The notes under the pieces: generated by a model
What the model saw: the letters and a program-made list of their open reading frames with translations, nothing else
The model's database searches: none
What the model was told of the DNA's origin: nothing
In this document: positions 1-10,842 of the stretch, piece after piece
Layout: every line of letters begins with the position of its first letter
How positions within the stretch are numbered: position 1 is the first letter of the stretch
Translations under genes and position numbers: made by a program
Source of the DNA: Takakia lepidozioides
Taxonomy: Eukaryota; Streptophyta; Takakiopsida; Takakiales; Takakiaceae
Reading direction: 5' to 3'
Assembly (NCBI GenBank): GCA_030704615.1
Contig: CM060731.1
Span: 684,001 to 748,000, forward strand
DNA length: 64,000 nt

Positions 1-377
1 TCCAACAATGGCACCTCTTAGGCATATATATCCCCTTCAAAAGCCACAAGATGGCCATAATCCAAATTACCCCAGCCCCATTTGCTGAAAACACACCTGA
101 CGCTATCCTCTCATACAAAAGCGCCCCTTACAAGAGCCACAGAGTGGCCACACTCTTACAACACCCCCATGATTTAACCTTGCCAATCTCACCCATTTTT
201 CTCAAGTAAACCAAAGCTATATTCCATCTCTAAAACCCTCACATAATTTTAAACACCTCTCTCCATTACTGCCAAGAAGCATCCACCACCTCCTTAAAAC
301 ATATAGCCAAATTATTGACTCACTCTGGAGCCACAAGGTGGCCACAAACTCATCTAAACTCCCAAGCTTTGTAACAA

Positions 378-1277
378 ATGTACAGCCTACACACAACACT
401 GAAATACCAGCCCATACCCAACGTCCTTCTTTTAAATTTCAACCAGTACACCACTAACATGCTCAGGAACCTGAATCAGTATATCAAAAACCCTCACTAC
501 CTGCCTTGGATGATAACCCACCAGCCAGCTCCCCCAATCCCTTCACAGCTAAATCGATCTCCTTTACACCATGACCATGCCACAAGTCAAACCAACATAA
601 TATTGCTACTCCCTGTCGATCACATTAGGAATAATTCAATAACACATGTCCTTAAACAATGGCCTAATGAGCAACATATGTACATTGTGTGCCCACTCAA
701 ATTCTCAGCGTGGAATATACAACCAACTGAATATAACGGACAGTGTATAGTTGTTTCAGCTACATGCCACACTTGTATGAGCGCCATCTCTACAATAAAT
801 ACCAATGCTACTAGCCGCTCATTGCTACTAGCATTGGAACTAAATCACCAACCCTACTCCTATATACCTCACCATATACCTAGCGTTAGTATGCACAGGC
901 ATTTAAACCTCACCTACAGCCACTTTTTTGCCCAATGGCACAAAAATCTAACCCAAGAAAGTACCCTAAAGACTAAAATGACGGCAACCCTCTCCCAAAA
1001 AAATATCTACAAGCGCCATATCCATCCACCTTCTCTGTCTTATCATAAACATCAATGCACATTAATTGATACTTCATTAAAACTAGCCGCCGCCAAAGTC
1101 ATTGTCCCAGCATTCGATACAAGAGCTCCAACTCAGCCAACAAAATCACACATGCCCTACACACGTCACCAAAGGCAACTCATTTGGATAATTTACAACC
1201 AGTCGCCCCCCCTATATTGCAACTCCAAAAATTACTACATGCCACTCAACACCAGCAACTCGAAAAATCATGCTTGA
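378..1277 (+). other. AC-rich open frame, doubtful coding
   Basis: A 299-codon open frame runs through strongly A/C-rich DNA. Its translation is rich in His, Asn, Pro, Thr and Ile and shows no domain I recognise. The composition alone could keep the frame open, because stop codons need T and G. The reading frame that follows at 1270-2280 looks more protein-like and may belong to the same decayed element, so this could be its 5' part. No splice sites or start context decide the matter. Confidence 0.15.
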
Positions 1278-2290
1278 ACCAGTCACTCCAACGCCGAGCT
1301 TTGCAAACGATCAGACAATGTCACAGTCGCACTCCTCGACGTTCAAGAACAACATGGATGCACTCCTATTCGGTGACTCGCTCCCCAAGGATACAGCACA
1401 ATCTCTGTCGGCCAAGCGCACAACCAGCACCGCAGACAGCTCTCACTTAGAACAACCATCTAACAACAAACGAGGTCGCAGCTCTGAGGAACCTCAGCAC
1501 AACCAAATGGAATTCACGTTCCAACTATGGCTTGGATTCGCCACGATGGAGAGCATCGCGAAGGTCTACGATATTCCAATCATACAAGAATATAGATCAC
1601 CTACAGAATTGCTTCAACTTGGACTATCACCCGAGGAGTGTGCATAACTACTTGAATGCCCCAAGGTGTTTCCACGGATTCCTCGGATATTATATCCTAC
1701 CCAGCGCCCGAACAACAAAGCAAGTCAATTCCTACATCTAACACAGATACCTAAGGGAACCGAGATACACACCTCCACTGGGCTATCGGTGGGATACCAG
1801 ATCTTGATCCGTTTCAAAGATAAGGAGCTGCAATGAAATGCTCGGAAATTACGAAACTGACGCAGGCTTGCCTTGCACACATGAATATCCCTCTTGGCGC
1901 TGAAGCGCTCTGCCCCATCTCAGTATTTGGACACAAGAAAGATCCCACGGTATGGTCAGGATTGATCAAAATCTGTTTAAAGCACCTTGAGAAGGATGGC
2001 TTCGACCTCTTGCTTGGAAATCGCGCGTTTGTACTCAAAATGTCTTGGGGCAATTACATCCAAGGATAGGTAGGAAAAAGTTTCGAAACAGAAAGCAGTG
2101 GAGACCACCTTTCGCTTCATGTCAAAGGCTCCACCACCATGATAGGCATCCAGGGAACTCAAGTTACTGCCAATGTCATATACGAAGCCTACAATGCGGG
2201 ACTAGATCTCGAAATTTTATATGTTGGCAAGCCTGGCATTGAATCTGGCTTTGGGTTCCTATACACTACAAACAGAGGAAACCAGGGCAC
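1270..2290 (+). pseudogene. Decayed ORF of unknown, probably retroelement-related protein
   Basis: Two stretches look like real protein. The first, 1270-1647, is 125 codons with a Ser/Thr-rich N-terminus, a basic NNKRGR patch and then a folded-looking segment. The second runs from 1833 to about 2290 in one frame with a single TAG near 2067. It contains a WSGLIKICLKHLEKDG segment, a DHLSLHVKGST segment and ends near ESGFGFLYTT. The 1650-1830 stretch between them has frame changes. The pattern of small indels and stops in a moderately conserved protein suggests an old mobile-element ORF. I do not recognise the family. The reading frame is cut at 2296 by the TRIM-like insertion. Confidence 0.3.
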
Positions 2291-2296
2291 TCGCCC

Positions 2297-2970
2297 TTGT
2301 CGTGCGCATACATATCGCTCCACAACTACATCGCTGTCCAAAACCACACAACACATGTGCACACCACACACTAGTATACCACTAGTCCACCACTAGTCCA
2401 ACCACTAGGCTACAACTAGTCAGTCACTAGGCTGCCACTATGCTGCCCACTATGGCAGTCACTAGTCCACACAATGATAAAGAAGAAGAATACAAGCACG
2501 AGCTCACAAAGCTGAAGCATAAACTCATGCATATATAACCTCATCACTCAAATACAAGTCAAGCCAAGTGCACCCCATGCCATGGGGAATCCACACTACG
2601 GCACCATAGCTAGGCGCGGTGAGGCTCAACTCGAGAAAGATGAGCCTCCCGCGCTTGCCGTGAAGATAACCACTCCAAGGCCTAAATCTGCCTTGACCCC
2701 TGGATTGACACTTAGGCCAATCCCAAATGTCAATATGTAAAAGCTAGCTATTTCCCAGCTAGTTTCACACTAGTGGTAAAATAACTTGAGAGTTGTCGTG
2801 CGCATACATATCGCTACACAACTACATCGATGTCCAAAACCACACAACACATGTGCACACCACACACTAGTATACCACTAGTCCACCACTAGTCCAACCA
2901 CTAGGCTACAACTAGTTAGTCACTAGGCTACCATTATGCTGCCCACTATGGCAGTCACTAGTCCACACAA
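2297..2970. mobile_element. TRIM-like element with 178-bp terminal direct repeats
   Basis: Positions 2297-2474 and 2793-2970 are direct repeats that differ at only a few bases. Both begin TTGTCGTGCGC and end with CCACACAA. The pair encloses about 318 bp without coding potential. The hexamer TCGCCC lies immediately before the first repeat (2291-2296) and immediately after the second (2971-2976), which fits a target-site duplication. Size and layout match terminal-repeat retrotransposons in miniature. No convincing tRNA primer-binding site follows the left repeat, so the mechanism is inferred from structure only. The element interrupts the decayed reading frame upstream. Confidence 0.55.
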
Positions 2971-2976
2971 TCGCCC

Positions 2977-3649
2977 CCCTAGCTGGTGCTTAGGTCCCTC
3001 TAAGTCCAGGTAGGATGGGAGTGCCGCCATTCATCAATGATCGAGGGGGAAGGGCTCCTAGGGAATCTCCAAAGAGGCAAGCAGTACATCAGCCATCATT
3101 GCCCTTGTTCCCTTGTGCAGTAGGAAACCAAACAGAAGAGCAAGAGTGCCTTCACTCACCTCAAAAGAACCGTCGTCTCCTTAATGAATCCATAGAGGCG
3201 GCATTCATAGAGTCTTTAAACAACCCAAGGAACGGCAACTCAACGTAACTGCAGCTCGAGCACCTTCTCCTCCTCCATGCCGCCATTGCGCGATCCTTCA
3301 ACGCAAGAGGCAAATATAGGGTTGCGCAGGGACCTTACCTTGCCTTGCCACAACAGTTATCCACTGTCCGGATGAATTTCATCCAGCGTAGCCTTGAACC
3401 CGGCGGACAGATTCCAATTTCCATCAAGGTAGGAAATTACACTAAGGTTCAACACATCATAGCTATGGTATAGGCTGGATGCAATCAAGGTAGGCTATAC
3501 TGAAAAATCGTAGGCAATAAATGAAAAATCAGATACGTGCAAAGGTAAAACGGATGAAACCGGGATGAAATTCATCCGGTTTTCCCTACAACCCAGATTT
3601 TAGGCACCCAAAATATGGAAGTCGGGATAACAATTCCATAGACCCAGGT
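2977..3649. other. Noncoding stretch, no gene recognised
   Basis: A short open frame at 3015-3248 shows no recognisable domain. Two places (about 3371-3386 and 3553-3575) contain the palindromic string GGATGAAATTCATCC or a near version of it. The same ATTCATCC/GGATGAA theme recurs on the far side of the foldback element near 8560-8600, so this may be the outer edge of that structure. Confidence 0.3.
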
Positions 3650-3845
3650 AACAGAGGGAGAGAGAGGGAGAGATCAGGAAACAAAAAGAAAAAGAGGAAG
3701 GTGGGGGGGGGGGGGGGGGGGGGGGGGTGTGACTGAGTAGCAACTGCTCAGTCACTCCCCCCCCCCACACCTTTTTGTTTTTTCTTTGTTGCCCCCTCTC
3801 TCCCTCTGTCTCCCTCTGTCTCCCTCTCTCCCTCTCCCTCTGTAC
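3650..3845. repeat. Self-complementary hairpin at foldback end
   Basis: The left half (AGAGGGAGAGAG, CAGGAAACAAAAAG, poly-G, TGACTGAG) is mirrored by the right half (CTCAGTCAC, poly-C, CTTTTTGTTTTTTC, CTCTCTCCCTCTGT). The loop is about 8 nt (TAGCAACTG region). A related half-hairpin stands at 8680-8795. Confidence 0.6.
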
Positions 3846-5574
3846 AATGAATTTGCTTGTACTTTTTCCAAAACCCAGGCCGGCTTGGACTAATGTTGTC
3901 TAAACCTTTTTTAATCCACAATGGATGTAATCACGAAAATGGAGGAATTCCATTATAGCAATTTCTCTGATTACTGGGTTCTTTGGATGAGTTTGGTCAT
4001 GAAAACTAAACCCTAATGAAAGCCAGATTCTACTTTTGGATGCCATCACTACTGGATGACATCATGATGGAATTAGGGAAATACTTTACATTATCTATTT
4101 TTCATCTATTTTGGATGAAATCGCGAAGGTTTACCCTATCTCTTCCTCCGCCCTTAAACTCTGCACGATACTCGTGCGTTTTGATTCTGATGGAGCTGAG
4201 AGATGGTGTCAGAGGGATCATTTAAGCACAAATCTTGTGAATCTGATGGCTATGGAGAAGCTTTATGACAGCCTGCAAGTGCTCTGGCAAGATTCCAGTA
4301 CTTTTCAAAGCCCCTTGGGGTATACAAAGGCGGCTGAGCTTCAATTCCCTCAATGAGGTTGTCTCTTCCCTTGGCGGGCAACTTACTTTAAGTTGTGACT
4401 GCTTGCCGTTCCGTTCAATGGTCATTAAGATCCAGCGCCGCTCTTAAACCATCAGGAAGTCCCTTCACCTGATAAAATGCTCGTAGATTTCAACAAACCA
4501 TTGTTTGTTTGGGCTGTCGATTATCGAGTTCTTGGAGCTATGTCGAATCCTCTTCCACAAACACTTAAGGTTGTGGAATATCTTTGCTTTGCTTTTGATC
4601 TCTTCTTGCTTTCTGAACGCATGTTGTACAGCGATAACAAGCGTGAGGCCTGATATTCACCTGGGGTTCCACATCTTCACTAACTTCATTGTTTTTTGAC
4701 TGCATGTGATGGGATCAGGTGAGGGCCCTCACTTAATATGATTCATGAAGCTTGAAATTGATTGAAAACTAGCAAGATGAAGTGAAGTCGACTCAAGCTG
4801 TTTCTTCAGGGAGCTGATTCGAATCTGCCCCCATTTCTTGATCTTTCTGGCTATGCTTCCAACTCTTCCTGTTGAGCATTAATACATTAGATGAGCTTTA
4901 TTAGAACACATACTTTCTATTAAAGACTCTTGCCTTTGATTTCTGCTACACTACGTGGTGATGCTGGATTTGCTGTCTTACAGCACAGCATGAGCTTTTT
5001 AATTCGGTCTATGGGACTGGTATGATGTTGTGGCTTGAATGATATCAAGCAGCTAAGTAAGAGGACATAAGGAACCACAATCCTTTGTTTTTAGGCCATG
5101 TATGCTGCCTGATGCAGACCATATGGGTTCCTGTCCTTCTCTACTTGTTTGTGACTTTGCAAGTACCTTGCTCGAGTAGATACAGATTGCCCCAAGACCT
5201 AAAACGGGCTCTGGATAGACTGGCTTTACTACTAAGGCATATACCATGACATGTTTTTCTGGATTTCTTTATAGTCTGTGACTATCAGTAATCACTTACT
5301 GCTCAAAACCTTTTGAATCCATTTATACACTGGCCCCAGATTGAAACTAGGTCTTGGGACAAAAAACAAGATGTGTGGACTTTCCCTTCATGTGTAAATA
5401 GTTTAGAAGCTGTTTACTGCTCTAATCTGACCATTATGGCTATATGAAAACTGGAACTTCTTCTCCAGTTTATTAATGGGAACATGGGTGGTAATTATAT
5501 GATCCCACCCCCCTCCCAGAGATTTCATGAACTGTGAGATCTGTTATATGTCATCAGACTGGTTTATGAATGAA

Positions 5575-6572
5575 GAGTGATTGATAGTGCCTCGTTATGA
5601 GGCTGATTTGTCATACAAATTGACAAAGACCTTGTTTGGTCTTGTCCATGTCTCGACAAGACATTTTATCTTCCCTCTCTCTTTTTAACTTTTTCTGCAG
5701 AGGGGTCAACTCTGAGGTTAAGAAAACCATGCTTTGTCGCATTATTAGACCTGCCTTAGAGTACGGATCTGCATATGGGTTGATAAATCTGACTTAGAGG
5801 CTGTAGTGTCCAAAGCCATGTCTGTTGCCATGAGATTGTCTGATGAAAATGAAGTTAGGCAGAAAACTTCCCTGAACTTGTTTCCAGTCACTGACATGGG
5901 GAGGACATCTTGGATGACCTCAAGGGTCTACCCACTCTCGGCACTAGACTGAAATTTAAACTCAGGGCAGGAAGCCTACCTTTGAACAACAAACAGAAGC
6001 AGAGATGAAAGGGAGAGTGCAATTGCCCGTTGTGTGGGCAATCTGAAGACAGTACTCATTTTCTGATACACTGTCCGGGGTTCTTTCACCAAAGAGACAC
6101 TCTCTTCAAATCTATCAAGGGAATTGTGCCTGTACCTCTATTTACCAACTTTGAAAGTCTCAAGGCTGAGCCAAAAGCCCAGGCCCTCCGGAGGCCTAGT
6201 TATTAGGCAAATCACACACAACAGTTTGATGCTTGTGTGAAGGGATTTCTAGAGGATATTTGGAAAACCCAGATTAATTCTATATATGAAGGTAAGTCTT
6301 ACTACCAACGTCAGCCCCTGACAGAGGCAGGTTCTATCCCTTTTGTTTCCGCTCAAACTGGGCGCGGGGTCAATGGCCACAAGGCTACGGCAAACAACGT
6401 CTTATGAGTACTTGCACCCTCTCTCCCTTGTGGTTTGTTTACTTTTGTGAACAGCAAAAAAAAGAGGGAAGATACTATGTCTTGTCGGGACATGGACAGG
6501 ACCAAACATGGTCAATGTCAATTTTTACGACAAATCAACCTCATGAAGAGGCATTATCAGTCAAACTCCACT
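5575..6572. repeat. Inner inverted repeat pair around LINE fragment
   Basis: About 110 bp at 5575-5690 matches the reverse complement of 6455-6572, including GGCTGATTTGTC (left) and GGTTGATTTGTC (right, reverse strand), followed by GTTTGGTC.TGTCCATGTC and CGACAAGACAT on both sides. The pair encloses the LINE 3' end exactly, which suggests the LINE fragment sits inside a smaller inverted-repeat element nested in the large foldback. Confidence 0.6.
5690..6421 (+). pseudogene. 3' end of a non-LTR retrotransposon (LINE)
   Basis: The start encodes a reverse-transcriptase C-terminal motif of the form IIRPALEYGSAYG (about 5738-5776). A zinc-binding zf-RVT motif follows at about 6020-6080, in the order C-P-L-C-G-Q, then H-F-L-I-H-C-P-G. 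Several in-frame stops show it is dead. It ends in a distinctive tail, GGCCACAAGGCTACGGCAAA then CAACGTCTTATGAGTAC (about 6375-6411). The same tail recurs at 53.0, 54.5, 54.66, 55.0 and 60.2 kb. A related 3' coding end at 54,727-55,045 carries the same tail, so the tail belongs to this LINE family. Confidence 0.7.
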
Positions 6573-8679
6573 TCTAATCAGATCTTATGATGACCTCCAT
6601 TACATTTCAAAGACAAAGAATCTACCTGGTAGATTTCAATGACAAGAAAATACGGGTGGGAGGGTGGGATTACTTAGAAGATCCCCTCCTTATAATAATC
6701 CGGCTTTATATTCTAAGGAACAGTATGCTAAACAAGTGTTCAGCCTGTTTTTATGCCTGTTTTAGAATTATAAGCTATGGGTGGCATTTAAGCAAACAAT
6801 TAAATGTTTACCTGTATCATGCAATAGTACTGCTCATCTGGAACCCAAAAGTTCCAGCTATTTTCCATTAATCACACAACCGGGATATTAAATCATCTGG
6901 TTACTTGACAAGATAACCAGTTTTTTAATAACAAAAACCCAGAGCTTATCTGCTACATTTTTAGAACTTCTTGTAATCATGACACAGAGTCAAAACTCAT
7001 TGCATTGTTTAGTAAGCTTGATTTCCCAGAACTGCTTTCTACTGCAATGTTCTGTATCAGAATATGCCATAGCTAGCAAAAAACATAGCTATCTTTTTTG
7101 TAACATAAAATCCAGAGCCATGCTGTAGGTTAATCAGTCTTTGATTACCAAGCAACAGCAGGGGCTTCTCTTTAAAACAACCAGACCTGGTTTATGTTTG
7201 GGGTCATTATGTTACAACCTTGACAAGGTGTTTGCACAAACACAACTGTATACAATCTGTAATTACAGAGTGACATGAAGAGGTAGCAGTTTACTTACCT
7301 TAGCAGATTGTATGCAAGGTAAGAAGGAAAGGGGGTTCAGACATCCACAGAGGTTCCATATATTGAGCATATAAAGGCATACAGGGCTCAGTATAAACCA
7401 TATGCAAGCTCTGGCCTCTCCCCTACCGTGTTGCTTGAAAGTGTACATATCAGAGTAGCAAATCGTGCTCTAAGCATGAAAAAAGAGCATATATTTGGTC
7501 TGGAAACCCTACTTCCAGTACCATATTTCAATGCAGCGGAAATCATAACCCAGAGTCCTTAATAGAATTCATGTGTTCTAAAAAGGCTCGCTAATGCACT
7601 TGCTGCTTCAACACATAGATAAAAGTTGTAAGCATATCCAGATTGGTCATGTAGTGAGGCAAAAATGAGACATCTCCCTGGATAATCAGCTGATGTCGAT
7701 GTCACTTCACTTGCAGGTTTGTCATCAGATTCAAGCTTCAAAAATCACATTAAGTGAGGACCCTCACCTGGTCCCATCACAAGCCCCCACAAGAACCAAC
7801 AGGTTAGTGAGAATTGTGGAACCCCAGGTGAATCGGGTCTCACGCTTGTTATCGCTGTACAACATGAGTTCTAAAGCAAGAATCAGTTCTAAACACAAGC
7901 AAGGTTATCCACAACCTTAATCGATTGCGGAAGAGGACTCGACATCGCTCCAAGCACTTGACAATCAACAGCACAAACAAGCAATGGTTTGCTTGAAATC
8001 TATGCGCATTTTAACAGGTGAAGAAACCCCCTGAGTTTTATGAGCAGTGCTGAAACTTAATGATCCAGAGAGGATCTACAAGCAGTCGGGCAGCCTAAGG
8101 TAGATTGCCCGCCAAGGGAATAGGTCACCATACTGAGGGAATTGAAGCACCTCCCCTGTTACGCCTCCCAAGGGAGATGAGAAAGGACTGGAATCTTGCC
8201 AGAGTACTTGTAAACAGCATTGAAGCGTCTCCATAGCCATCAAAATCATAAAATTCGTGCTAAGAGATCCCTCTGACACCATCACTTCATCTCCCATAGA
8301 GAAAACGCACAGTATCGTGCAAGTTTTATGGCAGGAGAGGAAATATGGCAAACCATTGCGATTTCATCCATGTGGGATGAAAAATAAGAAATGAAAGGTG
8401 AATATTCCCTTGTTGTCATTGCCATGTCATCCAGCAGGGATGACATCCTAAAATCGATGACCAGAACCTGGCATTCATTAGGGTTAGATATAAATGACCT
8501 TAATAATCCAAAGGAACCAGGTAAAAAATGATAACCATAATTAACATTTAATGGAATTCATCCATTATTAACTATATCCGGTATGGATGAAGATAGCATA
8601 AAGTTAATTATAGTTTAGTCAAAAATTACCTTAGTACCTAACCCTCTGGGTTATGGAATAGGTTACCAACAGGATCCAT

Positions 8680-9824
8680 GTACAGAGGGAGAGAGAGAGA
8701 GGGAGAGATCAGGAAACCAAAAAAAATAAAAATGGGGGGGGGGGGGGGGACTGAGCCCGTGGTGCTCAGCAGCTGGTGGCGGTGCTCAGTCACTCCCACC
8801 CCCATAGCGACCCCTTCCTCCGCAGCAAAGGCTGCACTTGCCAAGGCCCAACGTCAGGTTCAAGGGCCTTTGAAAGCCTCCATTGCCAGCCCATTGTTGT
8901 CGATGAGGGAGGAGGAGACGAGGAGGGCCAATGAAGTGGCCAAGATAGCGAAGCGCCTCGAAGAAGTCAAGCCGGGTGAGGGCTTCTACCCTGATACGCA
9001 TTTGGGGGGGGGAGAGGAGGAGGTATGGGCCGGTTCGGAGTAGCCTAGCCGATCAGCGACACCGCCCCCTGAGCCTGAGCGGTCAGCAAAGAAGGGCCTG
9101 GACTACGGGGCGCCGCCGCCGGCTATGCTCCACATCTGGAATCTACTTCCAGTGGCGCTCCGGAAGCGGATAGAGCGGGCACATCCGGAAACGGGTACTC
9201 CTCCCACATCGGGTGACACCAGGGGTGAGTCGGACAAGCTTGCAAAGGTACAACTGTCGCACCTTGTTCCATGATTTATCCTTTCCTTTGCATGCATGAT
9301 TTTCTTTGTTGTTTGCTTCTTTTTTTGAATTTGGAGGGGTTATTCAGGAGGCAGCAACATGGCTGGCCTCATTGGTGCAGTCCAGTGGGGTTGCCAATGA
9401 GGGAGAGCACGCGGTGTTCATGAAGGACCCGAACACCAAAGATAAGAAGAAGAGGCCTCGATCTCCCGAGATCCCTTTTACCATCAATGAAGGGGCTGCC
9501 GAGGAGAGAGAGGGAAGGGAGAGGGAGAAGGAGAGAGAGGAAGTAGCGGGGAAGGGGAAGGAAAAGAAGAAGAAGAAAAAGAAGTCCCATGGAGAGGAAG
9601 GGGTGAGTGTGCATGCGGGGGAGGGCAGTGGGGTAACAAAGGAGCAAGGGAAGGAGGCTACAAAGAAGGGAGAGGGTGGGATGGCCTTGGCGATACAGGA
9701 CATGGAGTTGGCAAATATCATGGTGCCACCGGTGGAGGTGAATCGCCATGCTGACCCCTGCGGTGCGTTCTGGGAGGCTATGAAGAAGCCAGCAGAGAGG
9801 AAAGGGAGACTGCAATTTCCCTGA
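8680..9824 (+). other. Low-complexity ORFs, coding status unclear
   Basis: Two open frames lie between the foldback and the hAT remains. The first (8678-9043) reads through the poly-G end of the foldback into an Ala/Glu/Arg-rich stretch with a plausible amphipathic segment (about 8880-8985). The second (9306-9824) encodes a Lys/Glu/Arg-rich region with a poly-Lys run, flanked by less biased sequence. A GT donor-like site (GGGGTGAGTCGG, about 9225) and an AG acceptor-like site (ATTCAGGAGG, about 9344) could join them as exons. No domain is recognised. They may be a captured gene fragment or the 5' part of an adjacent element. Confidence 0.25.
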
Positions 9825-9928
9825 CGTACCTCTGCTGCTGCTGGTGCTTGAAGCGAGCTGGCGCGGCGAGCTGCTGCGGTGCGGTCGCGGGTCCCCGCCG
9901 CTGTAGGGCGTCTCTCCCCGCTCACCAC

Positions 9929-9969
<41 letters not shown>
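9929..9969. repeat. (CT)n microsatellite
   Basis: About 20 uninterrupted CT units lie just outside the hAT remains. Confidence 0.9.
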
Positions 9970-9971
<2 letters not shown>

Positions 9972-10116
9972 GCTCGTTAGGTCGCGCCTCTGCGCGGCGT
10001 TCCTTTTAAAGGGAAAAATAAATAAACCCCATTGATGCCATAAGGCATATAACACATCCATTGGATGAGGGACAAGCCCAAACCGAAGCTAGAAAGTCCA
10101 GCATTATGGTAAAAAC

Positions 10117-10335
10117 CAGTGTTGGGCGGTTCTTGCCTTTGTGAAGGAACCTTCGGTTCCGGTTCCACAAATTTTTGAAGAGACGGTTCCGGATCCGGAT
10201 CCGGTTATTTTTTATTAAGGCGGTTCCGGTCCGGTTCAGGTTCTGACTTTTTAACATGGGGGCGGTTCCGGTTACCGGTTAGTTGCTGGAAAAAAAAACA
10301 CCGGTTCCGGTTAGGTTCCGGTTCTTTTTTAAAAA
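10117..10335. repeat. hAT terminal and subterminal repeats
   Basis: The stretch starts at CAGTGTTGGGCGGTTC, which resembles a hAT terminal inverted repeat. It continues with at least eight copies of GGTTCCGG in tandem and spaced form. Dense subterminal motifs of this sort are typical binding sites for hAT transposases. It lies downstream of the hAT transposase stop codon. The matching opposite terminus was not found beyond 13.2 kb, so the other end is probably lost. Confidence 0.6.
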
Positions 10336-10842
10336 TATATTAAATTCTTTTAATTTTTTATTCTTCTGGAAAATTAGATGAACTGATCTGATTGGTCATA
10401 CTGAGAATTTTCAACTAAAACCAGGGAATTTATTAGTAAAACAATAAACTTATATGTTTTTTGTGATTGTCTTTTATGGTATATATAACTAGTTATATAC
10501 GCATGGTCTCCATTAAAAACGGAAAACCAGAGATTTTATAAGTTGTCGTACGGTGTAGCAAAGAACAACTAAAACAAACTAACTACATAAGGATCTTAAT
10601 TCAAAATACAAAACAAATTAAACATGTGTAATTCTATGATTACCTTTTATGGTGCAGCAAAAGCACAACTAAAAGAAACTACATAAATTTGTGTTTTTTG
10701 GATGATGCTTTGTCAATATAGCATACAACAAACTAAGTACACGGGATGTCACTGAAATTTTCAATAAAAATGACAAATAAACAAACTCCAATCAAAGGAG
10801 TATAGTATAATATGTTGAACAATAATTTGTCTCTAAGACAAA

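Larger units (their letters stand above)
3650..8800. mobile_element. Large foldback element with about 1-kb inverted arms
   Basis: The segment 3827-4816 reappears as its reverse complement at 7672-8700. Landmarks that match across the arms are the TCTGGCAAGATTCCAG stretch (about 4285-4300 and 8188-8204), TTGTACAGCGATAACAAGCG (4623-4642 and 7843-7862) and the GGTGAGGGYCCTCACTTAAT stretch (4718-4737 and 7752-7771). Both ends finish in purine-rich AGAGGGAGAGAG tracts followed by a poly-G run and a CTCAGTCAC/GTGACTGAG hairpin. A second, shorter inverted pair (5575-5690 and 6455-6572) brackets a LINE fragment in the centre. Arms are roughly 80% alike by eye and have indels. No transposase is visible, so this would be non-autonomous. 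Target duplications were not found. Confidence 0.6.

Noticed and set aside
9344-10061. Minus-strand ORFs of 194 and 230 codons
   Set aside because: They are antisense to a purine-rich Lys/Glu stretch and to a CT microsatellite. Composition, with Ser/Leu/Phe runs, is that of a shadow frame.
10006-10257. Minus frame with Asn/Arg repeats
   Set aside because: It is produced by the GGTTCCGG subterminal repeats of the hAT element.
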